Assembly: GCA_905178155.1 (NCBI GenBank)
Contig: CAJINV010000003.1
Location: 6,229,985-6,293,984, forward strand
DNA: 64,000 bases
Direction of reading: 5' to 3'
Source: Amoebophrya sp. A120
Taxonomy: Eukaryota > Sar > Dinophyceae > Syndiniales > Amoebophryaceae
Position 1 is the stretch's first letter. Each line of letters opens with the position of its first letter. The notes beneath the pieces were generated by a model, which was not told the DNA's origin, did no database searches, and was given only the letters and a program-made list of their open reading frames with translations. A program made the position numbers and the translations under genes. This document shows, in pieces, positions 49,601 to 60,700 of the stretch.

Positions 49601-50463
49601 TCCCATGGTTGTTGCATTGGGCCGACGACGCGGCTCGCGGGGCGTCTCCGCAAAGTCGTCAATCATTTGCGTTTGTGCCGCTTTCATCTTCCGCTCTGCT
49701 TTACGCAAGTCGCGCAACTGCGCAGCGGACTGGTCGGTGTCCAAAATCCTGCCAGAATCTCGATCGTAGTACGGCCCGTCCTTAGTTGGCGATACAAGAG
49801 CTTCGATGTCATGGTTGCTCGGAATCTCCGCCTCGTAGTAGTTGTTACCACTTTCATCTACCACTTCCTCCTCGCGCTCGGAAAAACTGAGCGACACGCC
49901 GTCGCGGATGTGGAGCCGTATCCGCGGCCGCACCTCGGCTATGTCCTCAACCTGCACCGCCTTATCCACACTACTAACGGAGAGCTCCTGCTTCAGAAGT
50001 GCCGGGGAGGAGCTCCTGCTGCGTCCGGCAGGCTTTTTCGAGGAAGGCGGGGTCCGCGGAGCACTGCCGCCGAGCTTGCTCGGACTGCTTTTTCTTCGTT
50101 TCGCAGCTGCGTTCGCTTTTGGGCCGGCGGAGAACTTGGCCGTATCCTGCTCTTGCCCCTCGCTAGCAGGAGCTGCCCCTCCACTCCGAGCGGAAATATC
50201 ACCGCCGCCGGTGCGTGCAGGTGCGGCTGGTGAGTTGCTCTTGCTACCCCGCGGCGCCACCTGCTTCGCCAAGGCTTGGAACTTTTTCGTCGCAGTAGTG
50301 GCGGTGGCCTTGCGCAAAAATTCTTCCTCAATTGCTGCATTTTCATCGGCACTTCCTCAATTGCTGCAAGGCTCTCGCTGGCAAGCTCCCGAGCAACAGG
50401 CTCGGCGTTCTTGTTGCGTGCGACAGCTGCTCGTAGCCGCTTGGCGACCGCCGCAGCTTGCAT
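46624..50463 (-). CDS. large coiled-coil / disordered protein
   Basis: Model of 1,022 residues: exons 50463-50353, 50326-48692, 48076-47530 and 47399-46624. The start MQAAAVAKRLRAAVARN is at an ATG. The first 150 residues are basic and Ala/Ser/Pro-rich. Charged helices follow (LRDLRKAERKMKAAQTQMID, DDRKAQLRAERLRIYRQKRE), with conserved-looking TTMGRGFGKYGYQSK and FFEEDVITRYKGR. Exon 3 is a clear coiled coil (RGAERLRLERLQAENRILQ, EEIEYLRGRLMQKENQVHHL). The C-terminus is acidic and ends in a helix (KRIELEAKQKKISDQMEDAM). No family recognised; the build suggests a cytoskeletal or basal-body protein, which is only a guess. Two introns are introner-like elements, and a 26-nt GT...AG stretch near the 5' end must be skipped to keep frame. 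Confidence 0.7.
47405..47529. mobile_element. short introner-like element, family B'
   Basis: A 125-bp element; left end TATCAAAAGGAGAAATCCCG, right end GGGGGGATTTTTCCTTTGAATA. Flanks TGCCG and TGGCG (one mismatch). Excision gives PRINETA-SHERSTD in frame. Confidence 0.88.
48091..48690. mobile_element. enlarged introner-like element, family A
   Basis: A 600-bp element with end TATCAATGCTAAAATGTCTG and a diverged complement. Perfect direct repeats CAGCG lie at 48086-48090 and 48691-48695. Removing it with one repeat is out of frame by one base. A GT-AG intron (48077-48691) is in phase and uses the G of the repeat plus TATC as donor. Confidence 0.82.
50323..50367. repeat. 29-bp-period direct repeat in coding sequence
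   Basis: The 16-bp string CTTCCTCAATTGCTGC occurs at 50323-50338 and 50352-50367. The 26 nt at 50327-50352 begin GT and end AG on the minus strand, and skipping them keeps the frame. Confidence 0.9.
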
Positions 50464-51020
50464 TTCGGGTCGTGCTCGTCTGCCGTGTCAAATCTTCGCG
50501 GCTGGAGTAGTGACGGAGTGGTCCAAGGGCGATTCAGAAGTGGCAACATTTTGCAGGACCAGAACTGGAGACCAGCAGATATCGGTGGATGCAAGCAGTG
50601 AGAGCATGCGCTAGAACTTTTACAACACGCGAGCATACGGTATTTTTTTCTTCTACATTTTTTCACAGAACCATTCCAGTCACTTTCCGCGACTTTTTCT
50701 CTCGTGACCGTCGCCTCCCTGGTGCTTAGTACCAAACCAAACTTAATGCGCTCCCACGGTCGCTCCAGAACCAGATATCGAATCGCAACCCACTCGAGGC
50801 AACGAAGTCGTGATCAGGCAACTTCCAGTTGTTCGCCTCGTGTCTATCCTACGAGGACGAGCAAACTACAACTCTTAATTGCTATTTCATCTTCGTGCAA
50901 AGTTATTTAGAACTCTACGACAAATTCTCTTGCAAAACTGCAAGTATCCCCGTCTCTTAAGCGCCACGCAGGTTCAAACAATCACAACCGGAAAAGAAAA
51001 CAAAAAGCTATTTCATCGAG

Positions 51021-51733
51021 TCACGCGGTACTAGCAGCCGCACCGTCTTCTGCTGCTTCCTCCTCGGGAGGCGGATAGGGTTCCACTTCCGGTGGGAGCT
51101 TCAACACTTCCAAATGCTCTTCTCCGACACCAATATCGCGAAAGTTTGGCAATGGCGCTACTGGGTCATTTGGAGGTGGGGCTGGACCGGACTCGGGCGG
51201 GCCACTCGGCGCAGGTAACGTTGCGTTGCTGAAGGACAAATTGAATTTCACGGTGGGTCGTGTCACAGTTGCAGCAGCAGCAGCAACGCCAATCGAAGTC
51301 TAAACAGAAGACGAAGAGACTGAGAAAATATCTTGCAAACAAAAAACCAGAGCGATGCACGCGATGAAAGGAACGCACTTACCCCCGGCCGAAGCGAATG
51401 TCGTCGGACGGGAGACCCTCGGGGATAAATGGCAATGTTTCGTTTGCTGGTGGGGGTACTGGATCCGGTTCTGCCCGGTGTAGCTGCAACCCGTGAAAGG
51501 TTGGAGCGGACAATGCGCAGACCCAGGAGTACGTAATGCACCTGCGCATCTTTGTCGCCCGAAGTTTTTTTTGTCGCCCTGGCTGCTCCTACCGGGAGCG
51601 CGCAAGGAAAAGGATCGCAGCCTACATACTTTTCCACTGAACAGTCCAAGCGCCAGTGCCGGACTGCTAGTACAGTAGGCGCAATGAAAACAAGGAAGAT
51701 ACTACTGTAAGCATTCCAGATCCTCCACGACAA
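51021..51733 (-). CDS. proline-rich protein fragment, model uncertain
   Basis: The last exon (about 51300-51021) reads VTRPTVKFNLSFSNATLPAP, then a Pro/Glu-rich tail (PPEVEPYPPPEEEAAED). An upstream stretch ends at a strong donor GTAAGTG near 51382 (AEPDPVPPPANETLPFIPEG). A hydrophobic stretch near 51710 (AYSSIFLVFIAPTVLAV) might be an anchor but lies in another frame. Phases do not close, so only the last exon is reasonably supported. Confidence 0.35.
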
Positions 51734-52192
51734 CTATGGGTGGATCCACCAAATTCATTTTTATCAGTGGTGATCTTACGCACTACGATTGAGTCCGATG
51801 TACCCTCACAGTCACACTTGGTCTTGGATCTTCTTGAATGCATCACACTTTTCGCTGTGTCTGTGATGATCAAAGACACAAATGTAAGTTGCTGCTGGAG
51901 CAGAGACACGGCGTTGTGGGTTTACTGAAACTGCACGGATACGGAACGTGCCTGATTAGAAATTACTCATGGAAAGTGCCATCATCTCTTACTTATCATT
52001 TTTACTCGGTTGCAAAATGAAAGAAATCTTCAAGTTCAGCAAGTCGTCGGAGCCACCGTGCCGTCTATGGCTGTCATCCTTGCACATAAATTCGCGATCG
52101 GTGGAATGATCGAAACCTTCGCAGTGACATCTTTCAAAAGTTCGACTTCAAACTGAAACCCGGGCAGAGACTACGAAATAAAAATCCAAACT

Positions 52193-52636
52193 TTATTGTT
52201 CAAAGAAGTCTGAGAACTGTTCGGCCCTCGACTGGTTTGCGTAGCGCATGTCGTTCCCGCAGCCCACGACTTTTACTTCCTCCTTCTTCGCTGCGTCTGC
52301 AACCGCGCTACCGGTAGTGTCCGCCACGGAATTCGCTCGGCTCAAATCCCCGCAAGCCGCACACCGAAACTGCGTCTTCCCGGCCGAGACCCACCCACAC
52401 CCGAGAACTGGATGGTCGCAGTGCACGTTCTCGCAGATCTGCAGGCGATTCACGCCTCCAAAAGTCTTTTTCAAATTCACCTTGAAGCGGTCCAGGGCGG
52501 ATTTGTTCCACACCTGGTACGAAAACCACTCGAACGGCGTCACCCGCGCTTCGCAGCCGTTCAAATTCGGTTGGCAGCAGTGGGCGCAGATGTCGTTGGG
52601 GCTGAACTCGTGCAGGAACGGACGGAAACCCGACAT
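52193..52636 (-). CDS. small cysteine-rich, probably zinc-binding protein
   Basis: Intronless, 147 residues, start MSGFRPFLHEF at an ATG. Cys/His pairs are regularly spaced: ICAHCCQPN, CENVHCDHPVLGCGW, FRCAACGD, then VVGCGND. This suggests two treble-clef or ribbon zinc sites. A folded segment VTPFEWFSYQVWNKSALDRF lies between the first and second pair. No family recognised. The tail (ANQSRAEQFSDFFEQ) is helical and acidic. Confidence 0.7.
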   Translation of the reverse strand: MSGFRPFLHEFSPNDICAHCCQPNLNGCEARVTPFEWFSYQVWNKSALDRFKVNLKKTFGGVNRLQICENVHCDHPVLGCGWVSAGKTQFRCAACGDLSRANSVADTTGSAVADAAKKEEVKVVGCGNDMRYANQSRAEQFSDFFEQ

Positions 52637-53448
52637 GCAGGACTAGAGAATATCGAACTATACTTCGAGAGAAATACCCGCATCACAAGATGTTTGTCGG
52701 CCCATTCTGGGAATGAGAAAATTGCGTGCGGCGCGCCGACGGTTTGGAGACGAATCCGTTGAACGGATTGAGATTACCATTTTCGCTGTTTGACTTAGGC
52801 TTATCACAAAGGCCCTAGGTACTAGAGGGTCACAGCCGTGAAATTTGGAAGTAAATTAACTCCGACTCACACACAACAACATAATCGAAAAAATGTTCGC
52901 TCTCTCGATTAGATTCTGAAAGTTGCAGGGGTGCATATTCATAAGTAAACAACGCTTTGCCAGCCGATGCCGAGCAAACTCGATCAACGACACTGTCGCA
53001 CACGGCTTTTCACAGCTATGGCGAAGCAAATCTTCGGGTCAAGCAGGCATGACTCTCAGTGGCTCCGCCGAACGGTTTCATCACTCAGACTCAGAAACTC
53101 TCCGGGTGCAAACGCAAAGCCTCACGCTGTGATTCACTCAGAGGATGGAAAGAACAAACAGTCGTAGAAGCGCTCCGAAATGAAAGTCCCTGAGCTCGCT
53201 ATGTGAAGGAGCTTGTCTATCAAAGCACGAGCTCGGGTCCATGGTTTGAATGAGTGAGCCTTCCTTGTTTCCGCTTTTGTGGAGTGAGTCGCTCTACCGC
53301 GAGCGAGCAAAAAATGTCTGGAAGGAGATTGACCGTGTTCAAGTACTAGAGTACTAATCGTCCATACAGGGATACGACAGTACGCACCGATGTGAAGAAA
53401 GCAAAGGTGGAAATTGCAATATGAAGCCGATCACGTCACTCAGTAGGG
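52637..53448. other. intergenic
   Basis: No supported frame on either strand. Confidence 0.5.
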
Positions 53449-56228
53449 TTAGGATCCGTGCGCGACCTTTATCTCTATTCTCAACGCCGCCACAGCAGTA
53501 CACGCTGCTGCCATCTCTGCGTCTTTCTTCTTTCCGCGCACGATGCCGCAAAACTCCAGAAGCGTGCCAGGCTCTGACTCGATTCGCACCTTGGCCTGGA
53601 ATTGCCCGACACCTCCGCCAGACAGCTGCTCATATACCGGCGCGGTCCGTCGAAGCTTTTGAAAGTGCTCCTGCAAAGCGTTCTTGTAGTTCACTCCTGG
53701 AACTGGCGTGGGGAGTGAAGAAACTCCAGCGTCGGGTACGCCGCCGCCCGCTTCCCCAACATCCTGCGTAGCGTCCGTCGCTCCTTCTACCGGGCCCAAG
53801 GGCGGCGCTGCAGGGCCTGATGTCGGCGCACTGGCATCCGCGAAGTTGGTTGGGACGTTCATCTCCGGCGCGACCGCGTAGGGTCCGCACATATTTGAGG
53901 TCTCCCGAATTGCTATGGCGCTTGGTTTCAGGGCTCCCGATTTGTCCGGGGTCAGGTAGTCCTTCTTGACCAGGAGGACTAACGCAACCAGTACGAACCA
54001 GCTGCGTTCCCGTTTGGCCGCGTTGCCGGGTTTCTTCGCTGCGCTCGGCCACAGCCGTGCATCATCAAAACCAACCTCGCCCCAATGCTGCCGCACGTCC
54101 TCGGCCGTGACGCTAATTTCCCCCTCTGGAGTGGGAACCACCACCTTTTTCAGCACCTTGCGCTCCTGCGGGGGGAAAGTGCAGGTCTTCTCCGTTTCGT
54201 AAAGAAAAAAGTGTGCGTCGGGCTTCACGTTTTGCTTGATCACGAGCTGCAAGTACTCGTTAAAGATTCGGCTGGCATTCGAAACATCGATGGCACCGTG
54301 GTCCTCATCCAGACGAAAGGGATGCACGTTCGGGCCAAGGGACTCTCGGTCTGCTACAGTTTGGAGACGCGCCTGCTCTCGCTGCGCGTCCGTCGTGCCC
54401 AAGTTCGCGTTTCCCGCAACCTCCTCCAGTTGCTTCCGCATCCGCTCCATTTCGGCCCAATCGCTTTCGAAGAAGAATATTTTGGCAACTTTGGATCGAG
54501 CGCGACCACTTCCCTGAATGTGGCTCTTGACGGTGGTGACGGCGTCAAACCAGACGACCATGTTACATTCCGGCACGTCGATTCCCTCCTGCAGAACCGC
54601 AGTAGCGACCAAAAGATTTGTCCTCCCTGTCCGAAAATCTTCCATCACCTGAAAGAGAAATCGAAATGAAATAATCATGTAGAAAATCTCTGTGATTGTG
54701 CATGATGAGAATCAGGAACAATAAAACAAGAACATCCACCCGCAGCGCGACCGCGTAAGTTGCCAGCACCAGTGGTAAAGGGCGGCGCTGCCTCAGTTGG
54801 TACCTTTCGAGCCTTCGCGTCGTAGCTAGATCTTGCCTCTTCCCTGCCACCAGCAATGCAGCCGACCCTATATCGTGCTAGCTCCAGTAACATTCGCAAT
54901 GGTTCGGTCATCACGCGTTCTTCCACAAAGATGATACCACGCCCCTCGGACTCTTTCACATTTTCCCGCTCAAGGAGGTCGAGTAGAGCCACGAACTTGG
55001 GCGACACTTCCTCTTCCCGACGTGCGAAGATCGTCCCCTGTTGTTTCATTTCGCGGCACTTGCCGCGCAATTCTGCCTGCTTGTCCGCCATATGATTTTT
55101 CAGCAGCTCTGCATCCTTTTTCTTTTCTGGGCCTTCCGGCTCAGCTGCGGAATACATGGCGACCATGTCGGCCTTCTTGCTCAGCTGCGGAAGTAAGCAC
55201 TCGGAAAGAAAGTACTCGAACGCACTCCATCCACACTGCGTAAGAAGGAGAGCGGCTTTTTGGGCGTGTCTGCCTGGGTCCCGCAAAGGAATGCCAAACT
55301 GGGCGATTTCCGTAAGCCACTGCTCCACCTCGCGCCTTGCTTCTGCCACTTTTTCATCACGCAGCAATTTGTCGCGGTTCCAAGCCACATTTTCGTACTG
55401 CACCTCTCTACGACTGCGGTGGCCTTCTTGATCATGCTCCTCTTCTGACTCGTCAACAACTCCATCAGCAGTACCCGCTGCGGGCGGAGGAGCACCTGAG
55501 CGCGAGGAGTGCGCGGAGTGTACTGACTGAGCACTGCAAAACGAATCAATACGGTCCCGGCCAGTTGCGCGCCCGGTTGCCACCGGAGGAGCGTCTTCCG
55601 GAGTGTAAATGGTGGCCTGCAGAAGCTTTTCGAGGTCAGCGCGCTCTTGCTGCAAGGCGTTCACCTTTCCTCCGCGACAAAAGCTGGCGGTGAGGCCAAG
55701 AATCCGAGGCCTTTTTCTGTTTTCCTGTTGTTGCTGGCAGTGCAGTGCATTCCGGCAAATTAACGCCATTGGGGACTGTCCTCCACAATTGTGACACTCA
55801 TCAAACACAACAACCGACAACTCCTCCGGGTCCAAGAGGCGCTGATCCAGTAGAATTCGTCGTGCAACTTCAGCGGTTGCCACTATCACCTTGCTGCGAT
55901 TCACTTCGTGTTGCCATTGGTCGGGCCCCCAATTGCTGGTCGATGCACCGCGCAGGTCCGAAACCGAGGCAGACCGGTGAGGGAGCTCCGTACGGAGGTA
56001 CTGCGTCTGTTGCAGTGCGAGTTCGTTCGTCGGCACCACGAAAAGCGCCTTCTTGGTATCTTCCAGCCCATCGCTCGTGTGCCCGTCCTCCCCTAACAGT
56101 TCGTCTATCAGCATCGCGGCGATCAACGTTTTTCCAGTGCCGGTCCCCAGATTCACAATGGTATTTTGCTGCTGAGCTCGCTCCAGCGCTTGTAGCTGAT
56201 AGCTACGCGGGGTGCTGTAAACAACCAT
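53449..56228 (-). CDS. Dicer-type DExH helicase with DUF283-like and dsRNA-binding domains, no RNase III
   Basis: Two exons, 56228-54804 and 54648-53449, joined by a GT-AG intron in phase 0 (874 residues). Domains in order: DExH helicase core with RSYQLQALERAQQ (Q-like motif), GTGTGKT (28-34), VVPTNELALQQ, FDECH (about 142-146) and LGLTAS (177-182); a helical insert with charged linkers; helicase C-terminal half with NLLVATAVLQEGIDVPECNM and HIQGSGRARSKVAKIFF (about 485-535); a dimerisation-like region ASRIFNEYLQLVIKQN (about 590); and a C-terminal dsRNA-binding domain, NYKNALQEHFQKLRR to KKDAEMAAACTAVAAL. The helicase belongs to the Dicer/RIG-I/FANCM branch, with the Dicer-like GSGRARS. There is no PAZ or RNase III domain before the stop at 53449, and none in the 800 bases beyond. 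It likely acts on double-stranded RNA, perhaps with a separate nuclease. Confidence 0.88.
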
Positions 56229-57438
56229 TTTCTACTTCTGTGCAGTGACGCTCTACTGCAACTCAGTCAAAGGGGGAGAAGTAGTAGTACAATGATTATG
56301 ATATGCATAGCAAAACAGAGAGCACCCGCTCAAGAAACTGGAGCCTCACAAGTTCAGATCACAAACCAAAACGTCGAGGCACATCAAACCATACAGCGGC
56401 AAGCTGTGCCCACTTCTATTAATAATGATATCGTAGATTCTCATCTGGGAATATGATCCCGGCAGGTGGACTGGCACAAGTGTGACTATCAGAGATTGGG
56501 GTGGGTGTCATGCTATCTACCGTCTTTTTCTTTAGGTGGTCTTCATACTGAGAACCTGATCTAGGAGGAACTATTGATCCGTCTCCCGCTTCGGGCCGTG
56601 CTGCTTCTTTTTTCTCGATCTCTTTCCCCGGGTTTTTCACAACCAACGGTCAACAGAGCCCCTTGCTTTTCTCGACCCATCTCCTCTACTTCATCACAAT
56701 GGTAACACGAAAGCGATCATTGCACCAGAGATGGTGTCTCAAGCAAAAAAATGAACCAGGCGTTGCCTGATGTTCAGACATCTCTTCAAAAAGAACGCGG
56801 TCTGGTGCTGTTCGGCGATGTAGATGCTTTCCTGGAGGATCGACCTTCATCTCTGAACGACAACTACCCAACAAGAACGACTGTTAAATTTAAGCTTTTG
56901 TGTTGATACATAACGCTGAGAAGAAGTTACTTAAAACAAGAAAGACAAACTACACGCTCTTCGCCCTGAAAATGCATTGTACATGATGCAACAAAACATT
57001 CGACTCATACTACGCTAGATCGACGTATCTTCCGGTGTTAATAGACCACCGCGAACTAGAAACCTCAGAAGTAGAAGATAAAGTACTTAGCAAGATTCTA
57101 TCAAAGAAACATCTCTCAAGGATCGCTTTTTTTCTTTGAATGGAGAAAGCTTTCACGCTTGATTACCCCAAGCTCCTTCTGGGACTCCGCAGCTGCAGCC
57201 AATGCAGCTTTTCTTGTCTTCAATGTCAGAAAGGATTTTCTCACTTTGACGTCCTCGCTGCGCTGCAGGATCGACGTTGCAGCCACTGTCGGCGCCGCTT
57301 CACGAGGGAACAATGGCACAGCAACGTCGTTGTTTTCATCGGCCGGACAGCAACTGGCGTCTTGTTCCTGCAGGCGCTCCTCGATCGTTTGTATGGTAGT
57401 TTTCGAGGAGCCTAGCATCATGTCTGTGGCACGGTCTT
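56229..57438. other. intergenic with one small minus-strand frame (57116-57421)
   Basis: The 101-codon frame 57421-57116 starts MMLGSSKTTIQTIEERLQEQ, is Ala/Lys-rich and has no domain. Its start ATG lies inside a truncated copy of the repeat described at 57439. It may be real but small, or a relic of local duplication. Confidence 0.35.
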
Positions 57439-57557
57439 GCCTAGCATCATGTCTGTGGCACGGTCATGTCTCGCATGCGCGGGAACAGTCCGGTAGAAGC
57501 CCTAAGGCCCAATTGAATACCTAGATTTTCAATGAAACCGATGAGACCGAAGGTCGT
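57439..57557. repeat. 119-bp direct repeat, copy 1
   Basis: Nearly identical to 57665-57783 (one clear difference, AATTGAATA versus AAATGAATA). A truncated 26-bp copy of its start sits at 57411-57436. Confidence 0.93.
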
Positions 57558-57664
57558 AATGTCTCGAAAGACGATACAAAGAGAAACGGCGCTTCGAAAA
57601 GCACTACATGAATGGCTGGCGTAGATCGGCTTGGCGAGGAATAAGGACTCGATCTTCCAGATTG

Positions 57665-57783
57665 GCCTAGCATCATGTCTGTGGCACGGTCATGTCTCGC
57701 ATGCGCGGGAACAGTCCGGTAGAAGCCCTAAGGCCCAAATGAATACCTAGATTTTCAATGAAACCGATGAGACCGAAGGTCGT
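57665..57783. repeat. 119-bp direct repeat, copy 2
   Basis: Overlaps the last codons and stop (57755) of the GH2 gene. It is separated from copy 1 by 107 bp. Confidence 0.93.
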
Positions 57784-60700
57784 CGAGGGAAGCTACGCCA
57801 GCGCCACCTCCTAGTTGTGACGGCGGCACAGAAGAAGTACGCTCCCCACCGTCGTCTGCGTTGCCGTTCTGTGGGGGAACCGCGACTGGACTTCGTGTCG
57901 AATCACGACCATCTGCCGCTCCCCCGGCCTGGGTGGTGGTGGCGAAATTTCTAGTCTGTGTTCCAATTGCCGGTCTCCCGGCGGCCGTGGTAATTGCGAC
58001 GCGAGTCTCGGTTTCCGCACTCACGCCGGTCGGCGGCGTCGTCGCCAACTCGGTCACGGCTTTATTTGCCGACCCCGCACTGCGCATGACCGTGGCGCCA
58101 AAAGGCAGGAAGACAAAATCGGGCACCGCAATTCCGGTTGTTCCCGTGTCGCTCATCTTCCCCGCCGGCTTTTCGAGCAGCAAGTCGGTGCTCATGGTGA
58201 CGCCGCCGTATTCCGCAGTGGCGGTCAGTTTGCAATTCGCACCGACGTCCACCAGCACGCGCGCCAGCCCGTGGAAAGTGGTCTGGTGCGCCGTTTTCGG
58301 CGTGGTCGGCCGGTCGGGCTCGCAGATGCGGTTGTTCGAGAGCGGGTCCTCTACGCACACCGGATTCCCGTTTCCCGTGCCGAGCAAGGTGCACGCGGGT
58401 TCTTCTTCCAGGCGAAAGCGGGCGAGCACGTCGAAATCCGTGCCCGTTTTCTGGTCCGCTGGGTCCAGCCCGTACCCCGTGGGCACGAGGATATCCCGGA
58501 AAAAACACCAATCCCCATCCATTTTTTGCATGGCATCAAGCACTGAATTTTATGCATGTTTTGCATGACAAATTGGATGGGGATGGGTGTTTTTTTGTGG
58601 ATAGAGGATTCCGTCCTTGTCCAGCAGTTCGACGCGGACCACCGCGGTGTACTGCGCCTGGTGCGTCATGTACCGGCTCTCCGTCGGCCACTCGAGCGAC
58701 ACCCGGAGCTGCCGGGCCCCGGCATCGCGCGGCTTGGTGCGTACGTCGCGCGCCACCTCCACGTCGTTCGCGTCGTACCCGATGGCCTCGATCCGCTTCA
58801 CCACTTTGCCAAACCCCACGTTTTTCTCGAAGACCTCGTCGAAGGCCCACTTCAGCTTCTTACAAGCCAGCTCCGCCGTGATGGTTTTCTTCCCGAGCGA
58901 CTGCGGCGTGGTGGCCCACTCGTTGCCACCAACGTTCTCGTTCGCGACGTACCGGACCAGCTCCACTTTCGCCAGATTCGAATACACCCACACCCACCGG
59001 GCGACCCCCAGTGTGCCGCCTTCCGGCGGGTTTCCCCGGTAGGCGTTCCACCAGTAGGGCGCAACCAGGTGCAGCACCGGCATGCCGTCGGCGGCCACGG
59101 GGGCGAAGGGCAGCACCTTCTGGCTCTCGAACAGGGCGGCCCCTTGCGCGCTGTACTGCCCCAGAAACATGGCCTTGAAGTACCACGCTGTGTCCTTCGG
59201 GAAGCCCGCGAAGTCCACGTGGCCGAAATAGGACAAGACCGGAACAGGGCCGGATGTTTTGAAGGGCCGCATGGGCGTGGGAAATCCGCGGTAATCGAAG
59301 CCCGCCCAGATAAAGTAGCCCGCAATGTAGTCTCGCTCCTTGATGTTGCACCAGTACTTCTCCACGTGCCACCCGTCCTGCTGGTTCCGCTGGTACACGT
59401 CGTACGCCGAGCACTGCTTCCGCGAGCCCGCAACGTCCGCCGCCCCGTAGTCTTTCCTGTAATCGTCGTAGTACTCGCCGCGAGAGCGGTAGCCGCCCGA
59501 AGCCTCCGACGCAATGATGGCCTTCTGGTACGTTCGCACGGTTTTGGATTCGTGCACCTGCGTGTACATCCACGGCCAGTAGTTCATGCCCACGACGTCG
59601 AGCGACTTCACCATCTCACTGAGCTCCCCATCCACGAGTCCCCAGTTCTTGTTGCAGCCCGCGGTGACGGGGCGCGCGGCGGTGCCGACTTTCGGGTCGT
59701 GCTCGCGAATCAGCGCCTTCATGTGGTTCATGTTCTGCACGACCTTGCGTCTATTGTCCCACGGACACGACCGCGTGGAGGAGTCCTCCCCGTAGGGACA
59801 GCACAGGTGCTCATTGCAGATACTCCACAAAAACACGCTGGCACGGTTGCGGTCCCGCCGCACGAGAATGCGCATTTCCCAGTTGTACTGCCACGAGTTT
59901 TTGTTGTAGTGGTTCTCCGCCTTCACGAGCATGCCGATTTCGTCGGCCTTGTCCAGGATGGCCGTGTTCTGCATGTTGTGGCTCATGCGCCACGCGTTTG
60001 CCCCCATCAGGTCCCGCGAGGCGGCGACCCGGTAGCTTGACCTTTACTTGCACGTCGTCCAAAAAGAACCCACCGTCGTAGGTCCACGCAAACTTGCGAA
60101 ATCCGAACCGGTTCGTGACGACATCGACCAACGTCCGTCCTCCGGTTGCTGTTGTTGCTCCTGGTGGTGATCCTGCTGATCCCCCCACAATAAATACCTC
60201 GAGCACCGCCTCGCACAGCCCGGGACTCGCAAGGCCGTTCCACAAGACGGCGCTTGGCACCTTTACCGGCGAGTCGAAAGCAACTTTTTGGACAGCTAAG
60301 GACCCTTCGCTGCCGAAGGTGAGCGAGAAGTCCACGGCTCCGGTGTACACTTCGCGCGTTGTGGTGGCGGGAAATGATCCTGCGTCGTCGTTGTTCTTTC
60401 TCCCACCCACCTGAAACACAGAGAGCCGCAACTGCCCCGCCACGGTTCGCGTCGTCCGCGGTTGGGCCTTCAGGCGGTCCCTTGCCGCACGCGGGCGATG
60501 CTTGTCCGGAACCCCGCCGTCTTCGTGCACGTCGAACGGGGTCAGCTCCACGACGGGTGTCACCTCCGCGTCGGCGACGCGCACTCCGGAATTTTGGCCG
60601 AGCTCTCGTATCGTGCCGGTCACGATGCCGGGCAGGTACACTCCGTGCGTGGCAACGCGCAGCACGGAGCTTGCCCGCTCGAGGAACGCATGCCGGTAGA

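Noticed and set aside
58556-60040. 494-codon open frame on the plus strand
   Set aside because: It is exactly antisense to the GH2 gene, whose protein is recognisable; the open antisense frame follows from GC-rich codon choice.
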